Translations under genes and position numbers: made by a program | The notes under the pieces: generated by a model | What the model saw: only the letters and a program-made list of their open reading frames with translations | Databases searched by the model: none | What the model was told of the DNA's origin: nothing | Assembly: GCF_036711975.1 (NCBI RefSeq) | Contig: NC_091971.1 | Coordinates: forward strand, 20,157,501-20,221,500 | Reading direction: 5' to 3' | DNA: 64,000 nucleotides | Source: Onthophagus taurus | Taxonomy: Eukaryota > Arthropoda > Insecta > Coleoptera > Scarabaeidae | Part shown: one piece after another, positions 33,401 to 45,800 of the stretch | Layout of the letters: the number at the start of each line of letters is the position of its first letter | Position numbering within the stretch: position 1 is the first letter of the stretch

Positions 33401-35954
33401 GGTGATATTTCCACAAGGATTCTTCAAGAAATTAATTTTATAACGAATTTTGAAAATTATCGATGAAAATTGCAACATCGAAAATTTTCTCAAAACTTAA
33501 AATATTGTTTTCTCAAAAACTAAAAGTTATTTTCCAAAACGGGTTTGTTCATTGGCAAGAGAACACTTTTATTAACAGTTTGGGAAATTTTTATACTCCT
33601 ATCCCAAGAACTGGATTTTATACGTATATTTAAAACTTAATCGACGAAAATTGCAAAATTCTAAAAAATTGTCGATCATTTCAAAAATTTATTTCTCAAG
33701 AATTGAAAATGATTTTTCAAAACGGCTTTTTGCATTAAAAAGAGCATACTTTAATTAACAGTTGATGATATTTCCACAAAGATCAATCAAGAGATTAATA
33801 TTGTAGCGAATTTTGAAAATTATCGATGAAAATTGCAACATCGAACATTTTATCAAAACTTTAAATATTGTTTTCTCAAAAACTAAAAGTTATTTTTCAA
33901 AACAGGTTGGTTAATTGGAAAGAGGATACATTTATTAACATTCTGGGAAATTTTCAAACTCATATTCCAAGAAATCGATTTTATACGAATTATTAAAATT
34001 TAATCGGCGAAAACTGCAAAATTCGAAAAAATTGTCGATCATTTCAAAAATTTATTTCTCAAGAAGTAAAGGTGATTTTTCAAAACGGCTTGTTGCATTA
34101 AAAAGAGGATATTTTAATTAATAATAGGTGATCTTTCCACAAGGATCCTTCAAGAAATTAATGTTATAGCTAATTTTGAAAATTAGAGCCGAAAATTACA
34201 ACATCGAAAATTTTATTAAAACTTCAAATATTGTTTTCTCAAAAACTAAAAGTTATTTTCCAAAACGGCTTTTTATATTAAAAAGAGGATACTTTAATTA
34301 ATAATTAAAAGTGATAAAAGCAACAGTTCTATTAGTAATGAATGTGATGATGAATTACAAGCGAAGGGAAGAAAACTAGACGAAACTGCAATAAGAGATT
34401 TTATATATCGTATTGGGATTGTTACAATGAGGTTGCTAATGATAAATAAAGTAAACTTGATTATTATCTACAGTGTCCAATATCTAAAAGAGATATTAAT
34501 TCCTGTGAATGGTGGAGTAATAGGTTTTTAATTTCCGGCCAAAGCCGGATATTAGGTAACTATCCGGTATCCGGCCGGGTTTTAAAAAATGGTCGGATAG
34601 GCTGGATACCGGAGTTAAGATTATTATATCATTATACTATGTTGAGATACGATTTTTCTTCTTAAAGATCAAGTTGTTCTTCTTAAAATCTATGACAGTC
34701 AAATATACCTTGCATGTTTTCGTTAAATCGGAATATATAAGATGTATAGAGATGTTTATCTATTTTATCTATTTTATCATGAAGAAATTAGATTCGGAAA
34801 TGTAAATTTTGAACATAGTTTTACATTTAGAGATTAAGTATTATTAAACAGTTTTGTAAAAATCGTTAAAAATCTAGCTTTCATATAATAGATGTCAATG
34901 TAGGTCGATTTACGAATAAAAGAGTAACCTTTTAGCGCAAAGTTATAACGTTTATTTAAACGAAATTTTGAGCTTTACCATCATTCAGTGTTAGTAAATA
35001 TTTTTTTTTGTGTGCGTGTTGTTGCCCACAAAAAGTTAAACATAAAAAAATATTCATACTATTTTTATAGCAATTAATTGTACGTAAATTTTAATTATTA
35101 TTAAATTTAATTTTGCAGAGAAAAATGAATTCACGCCTCACAGAACTGACGACGCCTTTCTTTTAAGATTTTTAAGAGCGAGATACTTCAATTTAAAATC
35201 AGCTTATCGCTTGGTAAATATCTATTAAAACTTTCATTTCCTCAAACTTAATGTCATTTAATTTGCACAATAATTGTTGCAGTTATCAAATTATTACGAT
35301 TTTAAAAGACGGAACCCAGAAGTTTTTGAAGGTGTTCGACTTCAAGATCTTGAGAAAGCCGATAAAGCTGATATAATAACCGTTCCACCTTACCGAGAAC
35401 AAACCGGAAGAAGAATTCTTTTATACAGAATGGGAAATTGGGATCCTTCTAAAGTAACCGTAACTGAGTTACTTCAAGCAACAATGGTGGTTTTGGAATT
35501 AGCTATATTAGAACAACGAGCTCAAATTTTGGGTGGAATTGCGATGTTTGATTTGGAAGGTTTAACAATTCAACATGTATTACATTTAAGTCCGAGTTTA
35601 GCTTCCAAAATCGTTCAAATTATGGTTACTCACTTTCCAATGAAAATCAAAGCGATTCATATTGTAAATCAACCGTGGATTTTCGATGTCGCCTTTAATA
35701 TAATGAAGCCATTTTTGAATGATCGAATGAAAGAGCGGATTTACGTTCATGGAAATGATATGGAAAGTCTTCATAAACATATTGAACCAAAATTTTTACC
35801 ACGACGATATGGGGGAGTTCATGATGATCCGTGTGTGAAGGATTGGTTAGAATTTTTCTTTACGAATCCTATAATACTGAGAGAATTAAATTCTTTGGGA
35901 TACACAGCAGATAAAGAAGTTATTGAACATGTTTTTGATTATTTGAATAGATAA
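27348..35954 (+). CDS. CRAL-TRIO gene 1, alpha-tocopherol transfer protein-like
   Basis: Four exons join in phase: 27348-27441, 27914-28060, 35119-35213 and 35283-35954 (1008 nt, 335 aa). All introns have GT-AG ends (donors GTAACT, GTAAGT, GTAAAT). Residues about 40-112 form the CRAL-TRIO N region, with EYLEWAERELGE and DDAFLLRFLRARYFNLKSA. Exon 4 carries the CRAL-TRIO lipid-binding domain: GRRILLYRMGNWDPSK, ILGGIAMFDLEG near residue 195, SFP-like THFPMKIKAIHIVNQ, and the terminal LPRRYGG near residues 285-290. There is no signal peptide, so it is expected to be a soluble carrier of a small hydrophobic ligand; the ligand cannot be predicted. The acidic N-terminus from exon 1 is extra compared with many relatives, and translation from the methionine in exon 2 (27922) is an alternative. 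An AATAAA lies at 36053-36058. Intron 3 (7.1 kb) holds transposons. Confidence 0.85.
27914..28060 (+). CDS. CRAL-TRIO gene 1, exon 2
   Basis: The exon carries MPEEDVKAELDLGEPPKEYL and AERELGETEE, typical of the N-terminus of insect CRAL-TRIO proteins. It ends DELRQMIIG in phase 1 at a strong GTAAGT donor. Confidence 0.85.
28061..30102. other. First part of gene 1 intron 3, nothing recognised
   Basis: AT-rich intronic sequence. No protein similarity, tandem repeat or transposon end was seen. Confidence 0.4.
30103..31795 (+). mobile_element. LINE with intact endonuclease, truncated within the RT
   Basis: An uninterrupted frame to 31788 (about 556 residues from 30118) encodes an APE-type endonuclease: LTETWL, a GGGVLLAVS segment, and ICGDFNIPE. 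This is followed by a linker and the start of a Jockey/CR1-type reverse transcriptase, with WKRTSVVPIFKSG, ENYRPISLLPIFGKVLE and QHGFFAGRSVETNL. It stops at QVDSA just before the first catalytic aspartate block. The start of the endonuclease (the N-P motif) is also missing. Both ends are therefore truncated. ACTAAAA occurs at 30100-30106 and again at 31796-31802, a possible target-site duplication. GC content is higher than the intron around it, consistent with a young insertion in gene 1 intron 3. Confidence 0.8.
31803..32400. other. Intronic interval, nothing recognised
   Basis: No reading frame of note and no repeat structure recognised between the LINE and the tandem repeat that follows. 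Confidence 0.35.
32424..32758 (+). repeat. Short intronic tandem repeat, period about 160 bp
   Basis: CTCAATTA..TTTTTGAGAT occurs at 32424 and 32583. The downstream blocks (CTTAAAA, CACCACAACGA, TGTAGGAG, CATCATTATAT) repeat in the same order. A partial third unit resumes near 34622-34710, after the satellite-bearing hAT element that interrupts the array. Confidence 0.6.
32767..34613 (+). mobile_element. Satellite-bearing hAT-like element, copy 2, in gene 1 intron 3
   Basis: The left end is TAGTGATGGCACG, followed by many CCGGATA/TATCCGG subterminal motifs (32800-32870). From about 33040 to 34300 it contains four of the dimeric units seen in copies 1 and 3. After the array, 34310-34530 encodes a broken hAT C-terminal dimerisation remnant (YRIGIV, then PISKRDINSCEWWSNRF, with the diagnostic WW). 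More CCGG-rich subterminal sequence follows. The last dozen bases of the right inverted repeat are absent, yet GTTAAGAG before the element and GTTAAGAT after 34613 match at 7 of 8 positions, as expected for an 8-bp hAT duplication. Confidence 0.75.
35119..35213 (+). CDS. CRAL-TRIO gene 1, exon 3
   Basis: This 95-nt exon starts in phase 1 and ends in phase 0. It encodes the CRAL-TRIO N helix pair (TDDAFLLRFLRAR). The exon has the same length and phases in gene 2, and gene 3 has the same segment fused to its last exon. Confidence 0.88.
35283..35954 (+). CDS. CRAL-TRIO gene 1, exon 4
   Basis: The last exon starts in phase 0 after TTGTTGCAG and encodes the whole lipid-binding CRAL-TRIO fold (223 residues) through the RYGG motif to TAG. 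It is uninterrupted. Confidence 0.92.
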   Translation, partial: LSNYYDFKRRNPEVFEGVRLQDLEKADKADIITVPPYREQTGRRILLYRMGNWDPSKVTVTELLQATMVVLELAILEQRAQILGGIAMFDLEGLTIQHVLHLSPSLASKIVQIMVTHFPMKIKAIHIVNQPWIFDVAFNIMKPFLNDRMKERIYVHGNDMESLHKHIEPKFLPRRYGGVHDDPCVKDWLEFFFTNPIILRELNSLGYTADKEVIEHVFDYLNR

Positions 35955-36231
35955 GGATTTGAAAATGTAATGTTTGGTGTATTTCTTATTCTAATTTAGG
36001 GGTGCTATCCGTGATCTTTATCCATAATTAATTCATCACCAAAATTTTTTTAAATAAATAAGAATCTAATTTTGTGGTGTTTTTAATGAAAACATTTGGG
36101 GTGATATCTGTGATATATATATGTAACTTTTGTGGGGAAATTTCAAAATGTAACAAATAAAAATTCCAAATAAAAAATAAAACCCAACTTTATTTGTTTA
36201 TTTTAATTTATCCATTAATTATTTTCGCTAA

Positions 36232-36885
36232 TTAATCAGTATTAACCGTTTTAACAATATCTCTAATATGATCAAATTTTCTATACAAAACTTCTTGTTT
36301 AATATTATTCTGTAGAAACTCATTATTTAAAGCTTCATAATTCAAATCTAATTCACCTCCGAATTCTTTTGGTAAACATTCAGGATCGATGTGTTCTTGT
36401 AACGAATCAAAATCGTTATAATGAAACTTTAATCTATCTTTAATCACTTGTGGCAACAAAGGCATTACAACACGCATCGCAGCACTTAACAAAAATGATG
36501 ATCTAACGATATGAAACACACCATCTTTCATGATAATGTTGTCCAATCGACGAATTGATCTTTTAATATTACTCGGCGTCAACCAACTCATCATTCTCAT
36601 CGAAATTCCTTGGGCGTCGACTATTAGACACAATCCGGTCGATTGAATTTCCGGCTCGTCTAAAATCGATTCGATAAGTAGTGTTTCAAATTTAGCTAAT
36701 TCTGATAAAGAGATTTTTGATGGGTCTACGGTGTCCGTTTTGAATAAAATTATTCTTTTTCCTTGTTTGTCTTTGTGTGGTAAAATAAAACGCATGTTCA
36801 TATCCAGGTGTTTTTTGTAATTTTCTATTGGGTCCAATGGTAACCATTCGTACTCTTCAACGACGTAATTGTAATAATATTTAAT
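36232..36885 (-). CDS. CRAL-TRIO gene 2, exon 3
   Basis: The open frame extends from acceptor ATTTTTAG|ATTAAA at 36885 to TAA-type stop at 36232. It begins IKYYYNYVVEEYEWLPLDPI, matching the equivalent region of gene 3, and covers the full lipid-binding fold. It is uninterrupted. Confidence 0.9.
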   Translation of the reverse strand: MKYYYNYVVEEYEWLPLDPIENYKKHLDMNMRFILPHKDKQGKRIILFKTDTVDPSKISLSELAKFETLLIESILDEPEIQSTGLCLIVDAQGISMRMMSWLTPSNIKRSIRRLDNIIMKDGVFHIVRSSFLLSAAMRVVMPLLPQVIKDRLKFHYNDFDSLQEHIDPECLPKEFGGELDLNYEALNNEFLQNNIKQEVLYRKFDHIRDIVKTVNTD

Positions 36886-39800
36886 CTAAAAATATTAATA
36901 AAAATTAAAATGTATTAAAAGAAATATTTTTGTTAAGTTATTAAGGAGTAAAAGTATTTTGAAGTTACAACAATTTTAGTATTTGCAATTTTTCTACGAA
37001 GTGTGTAACTTGTAATAAATTATATTCTCAACAAAATTATTTATTACTATTTTTGTTCTCCTGAAAAAGTTGTATATTGGTAATAAAATGTCTTTTATGC
37101 ATTTAAAAGTTTTCCAACTATACTTTTACTCGGAGAATAAAACTATAAACAATATCGATGATTGATGACAGAAATAACAACGTTACTCTACGATGAATAC
37201 GCAGTCAAATATTAGGAAATGTTTATATTGGAATAGAGACATTTTACTCGTCAAATCAATCTTGCTGTTTAAATGGTTTCTCATATGATTACTATTGCCC
37301 AAATATTCATACCATTTCGAGGAAAGCAAAATAATGCTTTCATCAGCCGTAGGCATCATTAATACGTACGTAAAAGTAATACGTTTACAAAATCTGTTGG
37401 ATTACTAAAAAAAATTCTATTAAATGATTCTGCTCGTAAAGCTAGATTAAAAACGGTTTTCTATTAATAGTGCTAAGAAGAAATCTGATATGTTCCTCAC
37501 AGTAATAAAGCTACAGCCTTATACCCGTTGTTACCTCTATGGGCACAGTCTGCAGATTCGGTGGCCCAGATAAAGGAGGAGATGAGTTTGACAAGTAAAA
37601 ACATATTGTTATCCATAGTAATAACCAAATATCCATAATAGGAGTTTATCCATAGTAAAAACTAAACATTCATCACCACGTACAAGGATCGTTTCGGCGA
37701 TGGTTTTTAAAGAACTGACGCCATCAAGGATTACATTCATGGGAAGATTCAACTTCTTCTAAAAGCTATACCAACGGCCGCAGAGCTTTAGGCGCTCCGA
37801 AATGACATGTAGCACAGTAATGTCAAAAAGGAAGATCAAATCCACTGAACTGAGTGGGCATACCAGGCTTTCGACATTTACAAAGCAATTTTAATTCAAG
37901 CAACTCTTGGCATAACCAGCGCCAACTATTCCAATCTTATGCAACACTTCATCTATGCGCATTGCTAAAACGCTTTTCTGTTGATAGTGATAAGAAGAAA
38001 ACTGATATGTCCCTCACAGTAGCTACAGAGTAAAAAACTGCTCTTCAATCACGCAACCCTCTTGGCATAACCATAGCGCCAACTATTCCAATTGTATGCA
38101 ATACAGGGTGTCCCGTTAAGGGTACGGAGCGGCTGTATCTCAACAACGGTAAGGCCTAGAGGTTTGGGAAAAATATCCTTATAGGCAAAGTGGGCAAGAG
38201 AAATAGCTGGAAATTATTTTGAAGTTCGTAATTTGACCGCTAGGGGGCGTAACTGCCATAGAGAAACATAAAATTCCCATTATCTCAGAAATTTAGACGA
38301 TGAGGATGATTACATCATTTAATAGCTTGGATAATACCGCATCGCTTTTGTTTTGCAATATTTCTCATATCTGTCATAATAAGGGAGGGGGAGGCCAACG
38401 CGTTTTCAAATGTTTACATTTTAGTATCTCCTGAACCATTCAACCAATTTAAATATTCTTGGTCTCGTTTGAAAGAGCATTTTATGCTCTTTTAAAGGAT
38501 ATTTTCAGTAAGACCGTTTGGTTTAACACAAATAAGCTAGAGGGCGTTATCTGCAGCGATGACCTATTTCTGTGATTTTTGAAAAAAAGTTAAATGGAAC
38601 GGTACTATTTACTTCACAGATCCTTAGTCACCATAAAATTTGCTAAATATTAGTGAAAACCGCATCTCGATATCGCCATCCGTTCTCGAATTATAGAAGA
38701 AAATGTTAAAAATTCGTATACCTCAATCTGATCACATTATCTTAACAAAGAAATCACAGAGCATAAAAATTTATTACGTAGAGCCTTCCTTCACACTTTA
38801 TCCAGGCTTAGGACTGGTTCAAGACCATTTTTGAAGCGTGTTTAAAGGTCAACGGACCAACGAAACATCAACTATAACAATAAAACAAAATAAACCAAAA
38901 CACTTTGAATTCTGCTCATAAATGTTCAAAATGTTTTCCATCATTCTCGATGCATTTATTTGCTTTAGTTTCGGTGGAAAAAACTGCTGCTTGAATTTCA
39001 GCCCTGGACAAGTTTCTATCTAGCTTCAATCATATTTTCCTTGGTTGTTGGTTCTTCTTGAAAAACTAGGTCTTTTAATCTACCCCATAGATAAAAATCC
39101 AAACAAGTTAGATCCGGGGAACGCGCCGGCCAAGGAGATAGACTGCCCCTTCCAATAACACGATTCGTATACAGTTCATCTAAATGCTGACGTACGTTTC
39201 GGTTATAGTGCGCAGGACAACCATCAAGCTGAAACCACATGTTCCTTCTTGTTTCCAAGGAGACGTTTTCTAAAAGGGGTGGAAGGAAAACGTTCAAAAA
39301 TTCCAAAAATCGTTCTCCGTTGAGTTTTGCGTCAAAAAAATGTGGGCCTATAAGTTTTCCTTCCACAATTCCGCACCATACATTCAAACTCTAGCGATTT
39401 TGATGCTCTATCTGCCGCATCCAATGTGGATTTTGCTCCGACCAATAATGCATGTTATGCAAATTTACACCACCTGCGCTATTGAAAGATCCGTCCATAG
39501 TATTTCTGTTAAAAAATTCAATCATACTTAACAGCCAATGACAATAATTAAGTCTGTTATCATAATCGGCTTCTCTTAAGGCCTGATGTAAAATAATATG
39601 GTAGGGATGCATATTATTCTCTTGAAGAATCTTATGCACAGTTGTTTTCGGGATTCCCAGGTCGTCGGAATTGTACGTAGGCCAAAACATTAATAATATT
39701 TTCCTCGCTGCATGTTTTGCGAGTTCTTATAGGTGCCTGAATAGGTTGCACATTACCAGTTTCCCGTAATCGCCTAGCCAATCTTGAAAACACGTCTCGA

Positions 39801-42800
39801 GAAAAATGTCTTCTTTGTGGAAACTGCATTGCATATTCGCGCGATGCAATTACAGCATTTTCCAAACATTGAAAATAAATACGTAACATATCATACGCTG
39901 CTACGTTAGTAAAAGACATGATTGTAAAACAAAATAAATGTAACAGACAATTACTATTTGAATTAAGTTTTGACAGTTGTCAAAGCGCAATGTTTTCAAC
40001 TAGTTACCATAGTTACCATGGCTATGTGCTTTGTTTTTCTCTATAAGGTGATTAGATCTGATTAAAGAAACCCGAATTTTTAACATTTTCTTCTATAATT
40101 CGAGAACGGATGGCGATATCGAGATGCGGTTTTCACTAATATTTAGCAAATTTTATGGTGACTAAGGATCTGTGAAGTAAATAGTACCGTTCCATTTAAC
40201 TTTTTTTCAAAAATCACAAAAATAAGTCATCGCTCCAGATAACGCCCTCTAACTTATTTGTTTTAAACCAAACGGTCTTACTGAAAATATCTTTTAAAAG
40301 AGCATAAAATGCTCTTTCAAACGAGACCAAAAATATTCAAATTGGTTGAATGGTTCAGGAGATACTAAAATGTAAACATTTGAAAACGCGTTGGCCTCTC
40401 CCTCCCTTATTATGACAGATATGAGAAATATTGCAAAACAAAAGCGATGCGGTATTATCCAAGCTATTAAATGATGTTGTCAAAGTTATAGCTCATCGTC
40501 TAACCTTCTGAGATAGCGGGAATTTTATGTTTCTCTATGGCAGTTACGCCCCCTAGCGATCAAATTACGAACTTCAACATAATTTTCAGCTATTTCTCTT
40601 GCCCACTTTGCCTATAAGGATTTTTTTCCCAAACCTCTAGACCTTACCGTTGTTGAGATACAGCCGCTCCGTACCCTTAACGGGACACCCTGTACTTATA
40701 TGCCCATCCCAGAAATGCTTTTCTATTGATAATGATAAGAAGAAAACTGGTATGTTCCTCACAGTAGTAAAGCTATAGAGTAAAAAAACTGCTCTTCATG
40801 GACGTGTACAATAGATTTTTCCAACGCAGTGCAGTTTGCAGCAGTTAGCGCCAACCTCTCAATTAAAAGAATGTTGTAGCATACTGTAACACTATCCGCG
40901 TTCCCTCAACACATTCACCCATGATCAGTCTGCGTGATGTTACCAACGTAATCGATACCACTGTGGGAATTATTCAGCCAATGAACATAAGAGTTCCTTC
41001 AAAACTAAGTTGAATAATAAAAGGTTGTAGATATCATCCTGCTTAACTTCTCTAGAAATGAGTATGGACACTCGATCATACTCACCTTCTGCTCTTTACA
41101 CTCTCTCAACAGTTGTTCCTCCTTTTTGCAATCCTTGTCATACATCCTATACATCTTTTTGTTATCTCCCATCCAGTATCAATTAGTGCTCTCATTCTCT
41201 TTCTAAACTTCACAAATATTTTCTGTTCTGCTATTCTAGGCGATTTATTTGGTCCAGATTTAAACACTTGGCTTATAATGTTTTTTTATCCCTCATCCTT
41301 TGACTGGCTCACTAGAACACACAAGTTCTACATTTATGCGTTTCCGATTTACTTACTAATATCGTTTTTAATGGGTTAAAGAATTATTTCCTGTAGAGAG
41401 CATAATAATACGGACCTGACAATACCGCCACTATTTTACATACAGCAGATAAGGAACTAGTCTGGGATAAGATTCCTGCTCAGTAAGATGACTGTAATAT
41501 TCGAACTGCTTCATTAAACGTTAGTTAACACGCATATCACTTCTTACATAAAAAGTTTTCCTATTCGTAGTATCCGAATTACTTTTGTTCCTCTTGACTG
41601 TTCTTTTGCTGATATTTGCTTAGCCCAAAACTTACACAACGATCACTAACTCTAGGAATAAACTGTTAAATGAATTGAATACGGAATTTGTAGTCTGGAT
41701 AAAGTAGCATTAGTGTTACAACATACAACTAAGACGGCTCTAATCATATTGCATTACCTCATTTCTGAGTTGGGAATTTTATGAGTTGATTAATTCTCCT
41801 CTCTTTCTTCTTTTTGCCTATTCTTCTTTAATGCAATTTCTCTAGAAGTCGTCACTTAGGTGTCCAATTCTCCTTCTTCCAACCGGTCATTTATATCGGG
41901 AAATCATTAGTATTTGTTGTCCAGGCATTCTATTTATATGTTCTTTCCACTCCCGTTCTCTATTTTTATCCCTACAATAATATCGACTTCACATACGCGT
42001 CTTATGTTTTCACTTATTTCATTTTTCTTTTAAATGTTTACATTTCACTCGCTTCCAAATTTCTCTGTGTTTTGCGTATTCGTCTGGTCTCGGCGGTGTA
42101 AGTAATCATGACTGGTCATAACTGGTCGTAACTGATTATAACTGATCGGATTACACTTTTGTATATTCGAAATTTGGTCTCTGTTCTTGTGTACTTATTT
42201 TTTTAAATACGACCGACTGGTCCTGGTAGTTTTACCAAGGTCGTTAGCTATCGTTAATACAACCAAACTTCTCCTTACAAGTAAGGTTATCCACCTACTT
42301 GACATCCTGGTAAAAACGGCTTAAAGAATCACCATAGCCTAGCTGATTCGTTAACCCTAATCGTGCAAAAAGAGGAAGAGTATCATTTAAACACCCTGCT
42401 ATTTTGTTGGTCTTTATTATTTGTTCTTTTATTTCACCTTCAATTTGCACCTAAGTGGTTCGTTAACAACTACTACTGACTTTGTTTTTTTTTCAGCTGA
42501 TATCTTCATTATAAATCTCTCCACGGTTGTTATAAACGGATGCAATAATCTCTGCAAGTCTTCCTCATTCGCTGTTAATAGCACAGGATCTTTGGCGTAA
42601 CATAGTAGTTTGGTTTTTTCTTCTGTAATTATTTCGTCCATTATGATATTGAACAATAAGGGACTTAACCAGTCTCGCAAATAAGCACATAATAAATACA
42701 CACAAATAAGCATAGTAATGTAAACTGTCAGTTCTAAGCTCAGATAAAAGGCGAGTTTAACAACTTAACATTGTTTAAAGAGAACAGAAGAAAAACCAAA

Positions 42801-45800
42801 CACTGCTTACAGAACTAAGTTAATGCCTGTATGTGACCTAATAGTGAATATTATTTGGATGTAAGTACAGATTTGTAGAGGATCTTTTCGGTGATGGTTT
42901 TTAAAGAACTCACACTATCAAAGATTACATTCATGGGAATATTCAACTTCTTCCAATAGCTATACCAAGAGCCGCAGAATTTCAGGCGCCCCGAAATGAC
43001 ATTTAGCACAATAATGTCAAAAAGGAAGGTCAAATCCACTGAACTGCTTCTATGCCCATCACAATTAATATTATCTTGGAATTACAAAGAATTTGTCAAC
43101 CCAACTTAGTACTGCTTTAAAAAGTTGAGCACCATAGAAAAGAAGCATAGACTAAACGATAGAGAATTGTTTGTCATATACAAATGAATGGTTACTTTCG
43201 ACATTTGGTGGAATATCCAGCACAAATATGATTTTGAAGAACGTAGTTCCAGCGATTAGGTTCTAGTTCTAAAATTATAATGGAAAACTCCATTATTATG
43301 ATAATGAACTTCTTGCGTTTACGGTGACTTTACATCACTATACCTGTTAAGAGAATGCTAAATGAATCACCTGAATTAGTCAAAATCCTTCGATAGTATT
43401 TAAAATATAATATGATTTTAAAAAATCAATCCAAATCAATGGTAAATGGAGTGGGCAAAGAAGATATTGTTAATAACATATCAGAAAATAAAGAAACCAA
43501 CGAATAGCACTCCTGGTTTGAAAACTAAGAGAAATCCAATATTAATACTAAAAACAATGACTATTTCGATGATCATTTAGCTAGTTATTTTTGTTAGTTC
43601 TTTGAAGGTTCTTTTTATTGTATAGTTTGCAGTTATTTTTGTATTTTTCTTCTTCTCCTCTCTGACTTCTCACACAGTTGGCGTTTCGCTATCTTGCATT
43701 CTTTTTGTTTATATTTAGGTTTTCAAGATTTTTTGTGCAATTGCTAGATGACGAGATTACGAAAGACAACATTTTTTATGAAGATGGCGATATAAATAAG
43801 TTTAACCTTTACTGATTCTTTTCTTCACAATAATACGTTGAATTGCAAATTAAAAAGCAAATATTATTTTTAACGAGTCATGCTGCGATTGTATGCCGTT
43901 TTTTCCGGAGCTTATGTATTTAGGTATCACTTTTGTTTTCACTTTTACATTTATCTATATTTACCTTTTTTTAATTGATTTCGTTTTGTGTGCTTATTTT
44001 ATTAATTTACTTGGTGTGTTTGCGGCGCGCATCATTTTCAGCTAATTAATTTATTTTACTTCTTACTCTTACTTTTGGTTGCACTCTTGAATAACATTTA
44101 TTTATTTGGACTGACCTGTGGTTGGCAGCTGATACATCCCAACGTCATAGTTATTAGGTCACGGTAAATTGTAAATTCGCTTAATACCTCTAGTTAATTC
44201 ACGTTTAGGTAGGTCGTAACCTCGAATGAAACTGCGTGTTGCTGTTCTCCTTCGGAGCAGTTCTCTATGTAGCTTATTGTGTTTACCTTCACTTAATCAT
44301 TTTATGGTTGATGTGATATCTAGTCCAGAAATATTGTGAACATATATATTAAACATAAATGATGTGGACATGATACCACAGTTGAATAGACCTATCAGGT
44401 TTACATAGAAATACATTTTATTTACGGATGAGTCAATAATAGTTCTTGAGAACCTAGAAAGTTCTATCAACAGATATATCCAGATCGTGTAATATCTAAT
44501 ACCAGGACAGTCGCAAATATATTATTTAGTAGAGCAAATCGCTATTGGCATTCTTGATAATTATTTGGTTACACCATTATTTTTACTAGAAAGGCTAAAC
44601 GGCTGCTATTTTCTACAATTTCTTTTACAATTAGATGAACTCCCAGTGGCGATTGTAGAATACGTACTTATGCATATAAGTAATCAAATGCGATTCATGC
44701 TTGATAGTATGTCAGCCTATTTTATCCTGGAAGTGTCGTAGTCCTTGGATAGGTCGAGAAAGATAATTAGATCTCTTGTCTCTAAACAGTTTTAAATTTC
44801 TGTTTCCTGAAAGTACCTACACTGAAAGAAATAGATTGTACGCATCGTATTATAGAAAAAATATTATACATGCAGCAATTCATTGTATTATATTCATTAT
44901 ATTTATTGTACTGAATACAATCTCGTCTCGCTGTCACTTTTCGTAGTAAACGTATTATACCTTATAGTATATTTTTAGTGCATAGTACAATCAATTTCTC
45001 TCACATCAGTGTAAAAACGTTGGTTGTCTCCAAACGAAGTAATTACATGGTTAAGAAATAGGATAATAGTTACATTCAACATCATTCGTAATAAGATCTG
45101 CATCTTAACAAGAAAAAACATTTCTAATAATACTTAGAATTTTTTAAGTTGATATACGAAAGCTTTTCATTTTCATGTAAGGTGTTTTCTTTTATATATT
45201 TTTATTTATTTCATTATAAAATTATACGAATGAATGTTATTAATAAAACGTATCCATTACTCCATACTTTTGATTGCAAAATCTGAATTTATGAATTTAA
45301 AGTATTCTAAAAAAAATAAATTTTAAAGTTAAATTTTTGTTTGGGATTTTGCCAGTACGACGACAAATCAATGTTTGTAGAGAAACGGTGAATTCTGTTG
45401 TTAAAGAATTGATACGGTTTAATAAATAAATAATTAACTATCTTCATTCAGATTAGCAAACTTTTTTATTATATCTTTTAAGTTTACTTATTCAGCAATT
45501 TCATGCTCAGCTACCAAAATGGCCAAACAATTAAGACAATTTTGTGTAGCAGTCGTGCATAGAACGTCCTTAATTAAGTTCTTATTCGTTAGCAATAAGA
45601 ACTAATATTTAAATCTACTTTTTTTCTATTTTATATATTTGGTATATTTTCCTGCTATTTGATATTTTTTACTCAACTCGCGCTTTGTATGAGAAGTTTT
45701 TTTTTCTTTTTCTAATACGGTGTAGTTACCCTTGACCCAAAATTTGTCCCCCATCAATTTTTCTAAAACTGTCATGTAATGTTGCATTTTAGTAGTTTCA

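Noticed and set aside
35598..35780. Minus-strand frame inside gene 1 exon 4
   Set aside because: Shadow of the CRAL-TRIO coding sequence.
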